The notes under the pieces were generated by a model that ran no database searches, had not been told where the DNA came from, and worked only from the letters and a program-made list of their open reading frames with translations. From Clostridia bacterium (lineage in GTDB: Bacteria; Bacillota; Clostridia; Christensenellales; Aristaeellaceae): a DNA stretch of 42,240 nt. Positions 9,849 to 17,182 of the stretch are shown piece after piece. How positions within the stretch are numbered: the stretch's first letter is position 1; every line of letters starts with the position of its first letter. The stretch is from positions 1-42,240 of the forward strand of contig JAFXZO010000113.1 in assembly GCA_017541205.1 (NCBI GenBank), read 5' to 3'. The position numbers and the translations under genes are program-made.

Positions 9849-9888
9849 AGTTTAGCAATGAGACGAGAGGAAAAGTGAGGCGAGCGGC

Positions 9889-11820
9889 TTGAAATGGGAG
9901 AGAACGCTGAAAGCGGCGCGTCAGTTTCTTGTGCCGGCGCTGGTGCTGGCGTTGATCATCGCATTCTATTCATTCTGCGTAGGTCGTGCGCAGACGGAGT
10001 TCCCGGTGCTGCGTCCGCAGGACGGAGTGCTGGACGTAAGGGAGACAGACTTTTCTTCGGACGTCTATCACTTGGTGAACAAATGGGATTATTATCCGGG
10101 CCAGCTTCTGTCCCCGGATGCTTTTGCTGATCCCACTGCTGCCCCGGAGAAGGACAACGACAGCCCGATTGACGTAGAGAAAGGCACCTATCGGCTGCGC
10201 ATCCTGGCAAAACCGAATGCCTACCTTACCGTTTGCTCCTTCTCCATTGATTACAGCACCCGCATTTTTGTGAACGGAAAGGAGGTGCGCAGCATCGGCT
10301 TTGTGTCGGACGATCCAGCCCGGGCGGTGCCAAGGGTGCGTTATGTGACGCTGCCCCTGTATTCCGGGGACAGCGGCGAAATCGAAATCATCTATCAATG
10401 CGCCAACTATGTGCACAATGAAGGCGGGTTCATCCAGAACACCCTGATCTCCACGCCGGAGAACATTGACGAATACCAGCGTGGACTGACGCTGAACGCC
10501 ATGATTGTCAGCGGCGGGCTGCTGATGCTTTGCTTCTATTTCCTGCTGTGCGCCGCATTCCAGAAAAACCGGGAATACGCCGCGCTGGCGGCCTGCTGCC
10601 TGGTGATTGCGATGCGCAACCAGTTTTTCTCCGTCCAGCATTTGATGCCGCCGACGCTCAGCTTCTATATCGAATACCGCCTGGTGATCCTGGACGTCAG
10701 CTGGATTCCCATGGTGACGGTGTTTCTGTTTTTCGCCTTTTTCCGGGAATCCGCTGGAAAGAAGACGCTGCTTTGTTTCGCGTGCCTCTGCCTGCTCCTG
10801 TCCGCGCTGCACTTCATCGTGGATACCCATGATCTGGTGCTGCTGTGCCACGTCTGCTATTATGCCTGCGCTCCCTTTGCCCTGTGGTTCCTGCTCCGGC
10901 ATCTCTGGTCTTTCCGCAGGCAAAAGCCCGGTGTGCTGGATATCGTCACGCTCCTGGCCATCCTCTTCTTCACCTTCATGCTCATCCGGGAGGGCACGGC
11001 CTCCGGCAGCAATTCTTCCATCAATCATTTCGGCGTCACGCCGTTAGCGATGGTCGTGTGCATCCTGCTGCTGGCCATCGTGAACAATGAAAAGATCAAC
11101 CGGCAGACGGCCCAGCTGCGGAAGGAAATGCAGCGCAACGAGCTGCTTTTGCAGATGAACGCCACCAACAACGATTTCCTGCGCACCGTGGCCCATGAAC
11201 TGAAAACCCCCCTGACCGTGATCTCCGGCTATGCCCAGCTGATGGAGCGCCAGATGGAGCGCGGCCCGCTTTCCGAAAAAGCGCCGGAGCGATTGAAAAC
11301 CATCCAAAGCGAGGCGGACCGTCTGGCGGAAATGGTTTCGCAGCTCATGGATTACACCTATGGCCACGAGAAAGACGCGGAAATGACAGCCGTGGATATC
11401 GACGAACTGTTCCGCAGCGCCTCCGCCATCATGACGCCGGTATGCGCAAAAAAGAACAATACGCTGACCGTCCATAATGGCAGCGCGTCCAATATCCACG
11501 GCAATGCCGAGCTGCTTTTGCAGGTGCTCATCAACCTGATCGTGAACGCCACCCGCCACACGGAATCCGGCCAGATCACCGTAAGCGCACAGGACAATGT
11601 GGGCTTTGTGGAGATCACCGTATCGGACACCGGCGACGGTATATCCCCGGAGGCCGTACCGCACATCTTTGAAAAGGGCTATTCCACCGATGACAGCCGG
11701 GGCCTTGGCCTGGCCATCTGCATGGATACCGTGCGCCTGCACGGCGGCACGCTGGAATTGGTATCTAACAGCCCGGATGGCGCTTCTTTCCGCTTCACGG
11801 TGCCGAAAGAAGCAATATAG
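9889..11820 (+). CDS. 7TM (7TMR-DISM-like) sensor histidine kinase
   Basis: 643-residue membrane sensor. There is one N-terminal helix (about 13-30), then an extracellular beta-rich domain (31-205) with segments such as TYRLRILAKPNAYLTVCSFS and STRIFVNGKEVRSIGF typical of 7TMR-DISM jelly-roll sensors, then seven helices (about 205-400). The cytoplasmic kinase has the H box NDFLRTVAHELKTPLTVISG (phospho-His about 436), the N box LLLQVLINLIVNATRHTESG, the G1 box VSDTGDGI and the G2 box SRGLGLAI. Ligand unknown. The start is TTG at 9889 with GAGG 9 nt upstream; no in-frame ATG is near. It forms an operon with the regulator gene 38 nt downstream. Confidence 0.92.
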   Translation: MKWERTLKAARQFLVPALVLALIIAFYSFCVGRAQTEFPVLRPQDGVLDVRETDFSSDVYHLVNKWDYYPGQLLSPDAFADPTAAPEKDNDSPIDVEKGTYRLRILAKPNAYLTVCSFSIDYSTRIFVNGKEVRSIGFVSDDPARAVPRVRYVTLPLYSGDSGEIEIIYQCANYVHNEGGFIQNTLISTPENIDEYQRGLTLNAMIVSGGLLMLCFYFLLCAAFQKNREYAALAACCLVIAMRNQFFSVQHLMPPTLSFYIEYRLVILDVSWIPMVTVFLFFAFFRESAGKKTLLCFACLCLLLSALHFIVDTHDLVLLCHVCYYACAPFALWFLLRHLWSFRRQKPGVLDIVTLLAILFFTFMLIREGTASGSNSSINHFGVTPLAMVVCILLLAIVNNEKINRQTAQLRKEMQRNELLLQMNATNNDFLRTVAHELKTPLTVISGYAQLMERQMERGPLSEKAPERLKTIQSEADRLAEMVSQLMDYTYGHEKDAEMTAVDIDELFRSASAIMTPVCAKKNNTLTVHNGSASNIHGNAELLLQVLINLIVNATRHTESGQITVSAQDNVGFVEITVSDTGDGISPEAVPHIFEKGYSTDDSRGLGLAICMDTVRLHGGTLELVSNSPDGASFRFTVPKEAI

Positions 11821-11858
11821 AATGTAGAACGCAGAATTTAGAATGAAGAGGGTGCATC

Positions 11859-12524
11859 ATGAGCTATACGATCCTTTTAGTCGAAGATAATCCCCACATC
11901 ATGGAAATCAACCGAGAAGCGCTGATAATGGAGGATTTCGGTGTGGTGGAAGCCACGAACGGCAAAGCGTGCATGGAAGTCCTGCGCACTCACGATGTGG
12001 ACATGATCGTGCTGGACATCATGCTGCCGGACAGCGACGGATTGACATTGTGCAGGCAGATCAAGGCCCAGTACGACATTCCCATCCTGTTCCTTTCCGC
12101 CCTGGGGGAAAACGAGCAGATCATCCAGGGCCTGCGCTCCGGCGGGGACGACTATTTGCCCAAGCCCTATGATATCCGGGTGCTGGTGGCCCGCATCGAA
12201 GCGCGATTGCGGGCATCCCAGCGCAGAAAGCGGTTCATGACCTTCAGCGGCCTAAAGCTGGACACGGCCCTGCTGACGGCGTATTCCGGCGAAACGGATC
12301 TGCTGCTGAGCCAGAAGGAGTACCTCCTGCTGCTGACGCTGCTCGGCAACCCCAACCGGCCCATAGAGAAGGAGGAATTGTACAGCGCCGTTTGGGGCAT
12401 GGCAGCGGGCGGCGACATGAGCGCCTTGCATACGACCATCTCCCGACTGAATAAGAAATTGGAAAGCGCGGGGAAACGGGTATCCCATCGCCGGGGCGAA
12501 GGATACGCACTGGAGGAGATATAA
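11859..12524 (+). CDS. OmpR/PhoB-type response regulator
   Basis: 221-residue cytoplasmic transcription factor, partner of the kinase encoded 38 nt upstream. The receiver domain (1-120) has the acidic pair ED at 9-10, phospho-acceptor Asp53 in MIVLDIMLPDSDGL, and the switch residues S80 and Lys102 (DDYLPKP). The C-terminal winged helix (about 125-221) shows LDTALLTAYSGETDLLLSQK, EYLLLLTLLGNPNRPIEKEE and an ending RRGEGYALEEI typical of the OmpR class. The palindromic element upstream of its own operon and of the secreted repeat-protein gene is its most likely target (inference). Confidence 0.95.
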   Translation: MSYTILLVEDNPHIMEINREALIMEDFGVVEATNGKACMEVLRTHDVDMIVLDIMLPDSDGLTLCRQIKAQYDIPILFLSALGENEQIIQGLRSGGDDYLPKPYDIRVLVARIEARLRASQRRKRFMTFSGLKLDTALLTAYSGETDLLLSQKEYLLLLTLLGNPNRPIEKEELYSAVWGMAAGGDMSALHTTISRLNKKLESAGKRVSHRRGEGYALEEI

Positions 12525-12545
12525 ACGAATCACATCCACACCCTC

Positions 12546-12593
12546 AAAAACGTACGATTTTCTTTTGACAAATCGTACGTTTTTGGATATGAT
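12546..12593 (+). promoter_or_regulatory. Toxin-antitoxin promoter inside a 15-bp inverted repeat
   Basis: The arms AAAAACGTACGATTT (12546-12560) and AAATCGTACGTTTTT (12570-12584) are perfectly complementary with a 9-nt loop. TTGACA (12565-12570) and TATGAT (12588-12593), spaced by 17 nt, form a promoter, so the right arm fills the spacer. The repeat may be the operator for the antitoxin. As RNA it is a hairpin ending in T5, so it can also terminate the kinase-regulator transcript. Confidence 0.75.
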
Positions 12594-12616
12594 AAAAAGG
12601 AAGGGAGGAATAAAAA

Positions 12617-12832
12617 ATGTCCATTACAGCGACGGAACTAAAGAAAAACCTGAGCAAGTACCTGCTGCTTTCCGCCACGGAGGACGTTTATATCACGAAA
12701 AACGGCAAAGTAGTCAGCAAGCTCTGCAATCCTTTCCAGGATCGGGTGGAGATCGCCAAATCGCTGTTTGGCAGCGTTCCCGCCGCCATGACCCTAGAGG
12801 AAGCGAGAGAGGAGCGGCTTGGGAAGATATGA
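12617..12832 (+). CDS. Phd/YefM-type antitoxin
   Basis: 71-residue protein starting MSITATELKKNLSKYLLLSA, the N-terminal DNA-binding fold of the Phd/YefM family. It continues TEDVYITKNGKVVSKLCNPF (the I-T-K-N-G-K-x-V signature) and ends in a charged toxin-binding tail (MTLEEAREERLGKI). It would neutralise the PIN toxin encoded next and repress the operon. A strong GGGAGGAA site precedes the ATG. Its stop codon overlaps the toxin start (ATGA at 12829-12832), the usual coupling of antitoxin and toxin. Confidence 0.88.
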   Translation: MSITATELKKNLSKYLLLSATEDVYITKNGKVVSKLCNPFQDRVEIAKSLFGSVPAAMTLEEAREERLGKI

Positions 12833-13269
12833 GGATGTTGATTGATACCTGCGTGATCATGGACGCCGTGCAAAGCAGGGAACCCTTTGCCCAGGACGCC
12901 CAGGCGATCCTTCTTGCAGCCGCGAATCAACAGATCATGGGCTATGCCACCGCCAAGGAAATGACGGATATTTACTATCTCGCCCATCGATGCACCCACG
13001 ATCAGGGGGCAGCCAGGACGATCATGGGCAGGCTTTGCACGCTGCTGGACATCCTGGATACCACGGAAAGCGATATTCGCCGGGCGCTTGCGTCAGGGCT
13101 GAACGACTATGAGGACGCGGTCATGGTGGAAACAGCCATCCGTGAGGAAATGGATTGCATTGTCACCCGGAATCTGTCCGATTACGGCGCTTCCCCCGTA
13201 CCTGTTTATTCTCCCCACGATTTTTTGATGAAGCTGGAAAGCGAATGGTCGCAAAGCGACGAAAAATGA
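12829..13269 (+). CDS. VapC-like PIN-domain ribonuclease toxin
   Basis: 146-residue protein with a complete PIN fold: MLIDTCVIMDAV (first catalytic Asp), YATAKEMTDIYYLAHR (Glu), SGLNDYEDAVMVETA (Asp pair), and MDCIVTRNLSDY (final acidic site). VapC-type toxins cleave RNA in the cytoplasm, often tRNA or rRNA; the target here is unknown. The ATG at 12829 overlaps the antitoxin stop; a second ATG six bases on is also possible. The pair lies between the kinase operon and the secreted repeat protein but has its own promoter. Confidence 0.88.
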   Translation: MRMLIDTCVIMDAVQSREPFAQDAQAILLAAANQQIMGYATAKEMTDIYYLAHRCTHDQGAARTIMGRLCTLLDILDTTESDIRRALASGLNDYEDAVMVETAIREEMDCIVTRNLSDYGASPVPVYSPHDFLMKLESEWSQSDEK

Positions 13270-13370
13270 AGCCAGGCTGGCCCGTGCGGTCAGTCTTTTT
13301 GATTGCGGCAGATGATTTCTTATCCCTTCACATCCGTTTTCCATTCTACATTTTAATAAGTAGAAAAAAA

Positions 13371-13425
13371 TCGAGACTTACAATTTTGTAAGTTTCGCGA
13401 TTTGGGCGTTTTTTTATGCTATGCT
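13371..13425 (+). promoter_or_regulatory. Promoter of the repeat-protein gene with palindromic element (copy 2)
   Basis: All 28 bases of copy 1 recur here (13371-13398). A 21-nt spacer follows, then TATGCT (13420-13425) as the -10 box. Element identity and spacing match the kinase promoter, while the flanks differ. Confidence 0.7.
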
Positions 13426-13519
13426 GTATGCGATGAATTCCGTCCATGTGGGACGCGGGCGGCGAAGGACGAAAACGAACGGATTTTTATAGCGACGCCC
13501 GAAAAAGGAGGATGGGAAA

Positions 13520-16500
13520 ATGAAAAAACTGTTGTGCGCGCTGGCGGTGCTGGCGCTGGCGATCGTGCTGCTGCCCATGCAGGAGGCGAAAGCGAATTAC
13601 CATAGGGGCGACACATGCCCGAAATGCGGACAAAACAATATCAGTACTTTTTGGGGCACAACCAAACTTCACAACGTTTGGTGCAGTAATTGCCATTGGG
13701 GCCAGGAGTTAAATGGCGACGGTAGATGGATCACGCTGGAAAGCAACCGCGAACCGCATTTCGGCGGCACGGCCACCTGCGTAAAAGAAGCAAAATGCGA
13801 GGGCTGCAACACGACATACGGCGAAATAGACCCCAAAAACCATACAAACCTGGAAACCTTCGCCGCCAAAGAGCCCACCTGCACCGAAAGCGGCAATAAC
13901 CTGTATTACTATTGCAAGGACTGCAAAAAGTACCTGAAAGCGGATAAGAAAACCGAAACCACCGTGGAAAAAGAAACCATCAAGGCCTTCCACGACTGGG
14001 CCACCACCCTGACGGACGGCGGCGACACCCATTATTACGCCTGCTCCCGCTGTGACGCGAAAAAGGACGAAGCGGCGCACATCTACGAAAACTGGACGAA
14101 AGTGGACGACAGCAACCACAAGGGCAAATGCGCCTGCGGGAAGGAGAAAACCGAACCCCATTCCGGCGGCACGGCTACCTGCCAGGCAAAAGCCAAGTGC
14201 GCAGACTGCGAAGCGGAATATGGCGATAAAGCCGATCACAATTGGGATACGGCTTGGACCACGGGCGAGGGCAAGCACTGGCACAAGTGCAAAACGCCGG
14301 GCTGCACCGCCAAGAAGGACGAAGCGGAGCACAGCGGCGGCACGGCCACCTGCGTAAGCCAGGCCACCTGCGGCGTATGCAATCAGAAATACGGTCAAAA
14401 AGACCCCAACAACCACAGCTGGCAGCAGAGCAAGATTCTGTGGCTTTATGTCAATGGCACATATACCGAAGCAGACGTTTACTACTCCTGCGAACGGAAG
14501 GTGAATGGCTGCACTGCGAGCAAAACGCAGAAAATGCACCTTGAAAAGTCCTGCACGGCCACATGCGAAGCAGCCGGCAAATACATTTTCAAGGCTACGA
14601 TTTCTGCGGATGAAACGCTGGATGGCGGCGCGTATTCCGAAGAAAGAAGCCTGGATGCGTCCGCCCTGGGCCACGAATGGGAAACCAAGTGGACCATTGA
14701 CGGGGATGTGCATTACCACGCCTGCTCCCGGTGTGATGCAAAAAAGGACGAGGCGGCGCACAGCTACGGCAGCTGGACAAAAGTGGACGACGAAACCCAC
14801 GAGGGCACCTGCGTCTGCGGCGCGAAAACCACGGGGGAACATGTATGGAACGGCAGCCATTGGTGCGGATATCCCCGCAAGTGTTCCGTGTGCCAGGAAT
14901 ATTACGGCGAAACCTTGGGTCATGAATTTTGGTATGAATATAAAACCGAAGAACAGCACAAGATCAACTGCTATCACTGTGACGGGCTCTTCGGCAGAGA
15001 GGATCATTCTGGCGGCACCGCCACCTGCACGAAGAAGGCCGTCTGCGAAAAGTGCGGCGAGGAATACGGCGATTACGCCCACGACTGGGGCGAATGGCAC
15101 GTTGACCCGGACGACAGCACAAAGCACATCCGAACCTGTAACAACAACTGCGGCGCCAGCGAAAGCCACGCCATTTCCTGGGGCGCCTGGGAGAAGGTGG
15201 ACGAGGAAAACCACAAGCACTCCTGCCAGGGGGGCTGCGGCCTTTCGGAGACGGTGGCCCACGTGTGGAACGGCAGCCATTGGTGCGGCTATCCCCGTAA
15301 GTGCAGGGACTGCGGCGAGTTCTACGGCGACGTTTTAGATCATGAATTCTGGTACGAGTATAAAACGGAAGAGCAGCATAAGATCAACTGCTATCACTGC
15401 GACGGGCTCTTTGGCAGGGAGGACCATTCCGGCGGCACGGCTACCTGTACACAGAAGGCCGTATGCGAAAAGTGCGGTCATGAATACGGCGCGCTCGCCG
15501 AGCACACCGGCGGCACGGCTACCTGTACGGAGAAGGCGAAGTGTGAAGTCTGCGGACAGGAATACGGGGAACCGCTGGGCCACGACCTCATCCATCACGA
15601 CGCCCAGGCCCCCACCTGCACGGCTATCGGCTGGGACGCCTACAACACCTGCTCCCGGTGCGATTACACCACCTATGAGGAAAAAGCCGCGCTCGGCCAT
15701 GACCCGGTGCACCATGACGCACAAGCGCCCACCTGTACGGCCATCGGCTGGGATGCCTATGATACCTGCTCCCGGTGTGACTACACCACCTACGCGGAGA
15801 AGGCCGCTTTGGGCCATGACCTCGTGCACCATGACGCGCAAGCTCCAACCTGCACGGAAATCGGCTGGGATGCCTACGACACCTGCTCCCGGTGCGATTA
15901 TACAACCTATGTGGAAAAAGCCGCGCTGGGACACGACCTGATTCACCACGACGCGCAGGCCCCCACCTGCACGGCTATCGGCTGGGATGCCTACGACACC
16001 TGCTCCCGGTGCGATTATACGACCTATGTAGAAAAAGCCGCGCTGGGGCATGACCTGGTCCACCATGACGCACAAGCCCCCACCTGTACGGAAATCGGCT
16101 GGGACGCCTACGACACCTGCTCCCGGTGCGACTACACCACGTATGAGGAAAAGGCTTCGCTCGGCCATGACCTCGTGCACCATGACGCTCAGGCTCCGAC
16201 CTGCACAGCTATCGGCTGGGATGCCTACGATACCTGCTCCCGGTGCGACTACACCACGTATGCGGAAAAGAAAGCCCTGGGCCATGATCTCGTGCATCAC
16301 GACGCGCAAGCGCCCACCTGCACGGCCATCGGCTGGGACGCCTACGACGCCTGCTCCCGCTGCGATTACACCACCTATGCGGAAATCCCGGCGCTGGGTC
16401 ACGATTATCAAATCACCAGCCGCACGATCACCATCATCACATCCACATGCAGTCATTGCGGCGACAGCGCCTGGACATATAACCCCGGCAGCAGGAGCCT

Positions 16501-16933
16501 GCTGGACGGCCTGGTGCGGGATGTCGCGGGTGAACCCGTGGATTATTCCGCCGGCGTTTCCCTGGTGGATGGAAAGCGTGTGCTCGCCGTGACGCCTGAT
16601 CCCGTGGACGGCGAGGTTGGCTTGTATCTGACGCCGGAGGAAGCTGAGCTGTGGCTCAAGCAGGGCATTGACACGGTTTCGTTCAGCACGGATTTCGCGG
16701 CCCTGGAAATCGACCTTTCCGAGATCACCGCCGAATGGTTCCCCCTGGAAGACGGGGCTGAGATCGACTTCTTCGTATTCACCCTGGCCCCCGCCGAAGA
16801 CGGCGCGGAGGTGCGGGCGGAAGCCTTGATCGGCGAAGAAAAAACGCCGGCGGAAGCGTTTGCCGGCATCGCCCTGTTCCTGGAAGATCAGGGAATCGGT
16901 GTTACGGAGAATGGCGTATATCGAAAAGAATGA
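13520..16933 (+). CDS. Secreted cysteine-rich repeat protein
   Basis: 1137 residues. The signal peptide MKKLLCALAVLALAIVLLPM-QEAKA has a likely cut before NYHRG. The mature part is a chain of short CxxC modules. One class reads like HSGGTATCTKKAVCEKCGEE (about eight copies). Another has two long copies holding VWNGSHWCGYPRKC and HKINCYHCDGLFGRE. Residues 686-958 are seven tandem 39-residue units. The last 160 residues are an acidic, Cys-free domain (LLDGLVRDVAGEPVDY to VTENGVYRKE). The repeats resemble zinc-ribbon-like modules of gut Clostridia surface proteins. There is no LPXTG, S-layer or membrane anchor, so it is probably released or held by unknown contacts. AAAGGAGG precedes the ATG. 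Function unknown; regulation by the adjacent two-component system is inferred from the shared element. Confidence 0.85.
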   Translation: MKKLLCALAVLALAIVLLPMQEAKANYHRGDTCPKCGQNNISTFWGTTKLHNVWCSNCHWGQELNGDGRWITLESNREPHFGGTATCVKEAKCEGCNTTYGEIDPKNHTNLETFAAKEPTCTESGNNLYYYCKDCKKYLKADKKTETTVEKETIKAFHDWATTLTDGGDTHYYACSRCDAKKDEAAHIYENWTKVDDSNHKGKCACGKEKTEPHSGGTATCQAKAKCADCEAEYGDKADHNWDTAWTTGEGKHWHKCKTPGCTAKKDEAEHSGGTATCVSQATCGVCNQKYGQKDPNNHSWQQSKILWLYVNGTYTEADVYYSCERKVNGCTASKTQKMHLEKSCTATCEAAGKYIFKATISADETLDGGAYSEERSLDASALGHEWETKWTIDGDVHYHACSRCDAKKDEAAHSYGSWTKVDDETHEGTCVCGAKTTGEHVWNGSHWCGYPRKCSVCQEYYGETLGHEFWYEYKTEEQHKINCYHCDGLFGREDHSGGTATCTKKAVCEKCGEEYGDYAHDWGEWHVDPDDSTKHIRTCNNNCGASESHAISWGAWEKVDEENHKHSCQGGCGLSETVAHVWNGSHWCGYPRKCRDCGEFYGDVLDHEFWYEYKTEEQHKINCYHCDGLFGREDHSGGTATCTQKAVCEKCGHEYGALAEHTGGTATCTEKAKCEVCGQEYGEPLGHDLIHHDAQAPTCTAIGWDAYNTCSRCDYTTYEEKAALGHDPVHHDAQAPTCTAIGWDAYDTCSRCDYTTYAEKAALGHDLVHHDAQAPTCTEIGWDAYDTCSRCDYTTYVEKAALGHDLIHHDAQAPTCTAIGWDAYDTCSRCDYTTYVEKAALGHDLVHHDAQAPTCTEIGWDAYDTCSRCDYTTYEEKASLGHDLVHHDAQAPTCTAIGWDAYDTCSRCDYTTYAEKKALGHDLVHHDAQAPTCTAIGWDAYDACSRCDYTTYAEIPALGHDYQITSRTITIITSTCSHCGDSAWTYNPGSRSLLDGLVRDVAGEPVDYSAGVSLVDGKRVLAVTPDPVDGEVGLYLTPEEAELWLKQGIDTVSFSTDFAALEIDLSEITAEWFPLEDGAEIDFFVFTLAPAEDGAEVRAEALIGEEKTPAEAFAGIALFLEDQGIGVTENGVYRKE
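15575..16393 (+). repeat. Seven tandem 117-bp coding repeats (39 residues each)
   Basis: Each unit begins LGHD and contains HHDAQAPTCTAIGWDAYDTC followed by SRCDYTTY and a Lys/Ala tail. Units differ mainly at three protein positions (L/P-I/V after LGHD, A/E before IGW, and A/V/E before EK), while many third codon positions vary. The protein is therefore conserved more than the DNA. Confidence 0.95.
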
Positions 16934-16961
16934 TTGGACAAGCAGAAAAAGTTAAAGCTTG

Positions 16962-17008
16962 ACGAAAACCTGCAATTTTGACGAAAATCAGAATTGCAGG
17001 TTTTTCGT
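16962..17008. terminator. Terminator after the repeat-protein gene
   Basis: CGAAAACCTGCAATTTT and GAATTGCAGGTTTTTCG form a long stem around a short AT-rich loop, with a T-tract in the stem on both strands. It can also serve the leftward UMF1 gene. The remaining bases up to 17182 hold no gene that I can see. Confidence 0.75.
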
Positions 17009-17182
17009 GGTCTGCGTTCATCCTGCTCGAATAGAACGCTTTTGAGCATGGGTGAGCCGTAAAACTCGGATCATAGAATGGCTCAAGGCTTTACGGAAGC
17101 TTTCTTTCAAAACACCTTGCCAAAATGTCAAAAATAATCTAAAAATACCCTTGACAATATCCGTCTTAGATGGGATTAAGTA

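Noticed and set aside
13709-15280. Long minus-strand open frame over the repeat-protein gene (523 codons)
   Set aside because: Its periodicity mirrors the repeats of the plus-strand gene, which has a signal peptide, a ribosome site and a terminator; the antisense frame has none.
15575-16393. CRISPR array or satellite DNA
   Set aside because: The 117-bp period is in frame, lacks spacers and encodes a conserved 39-residue unit, so it is a coding repeat.
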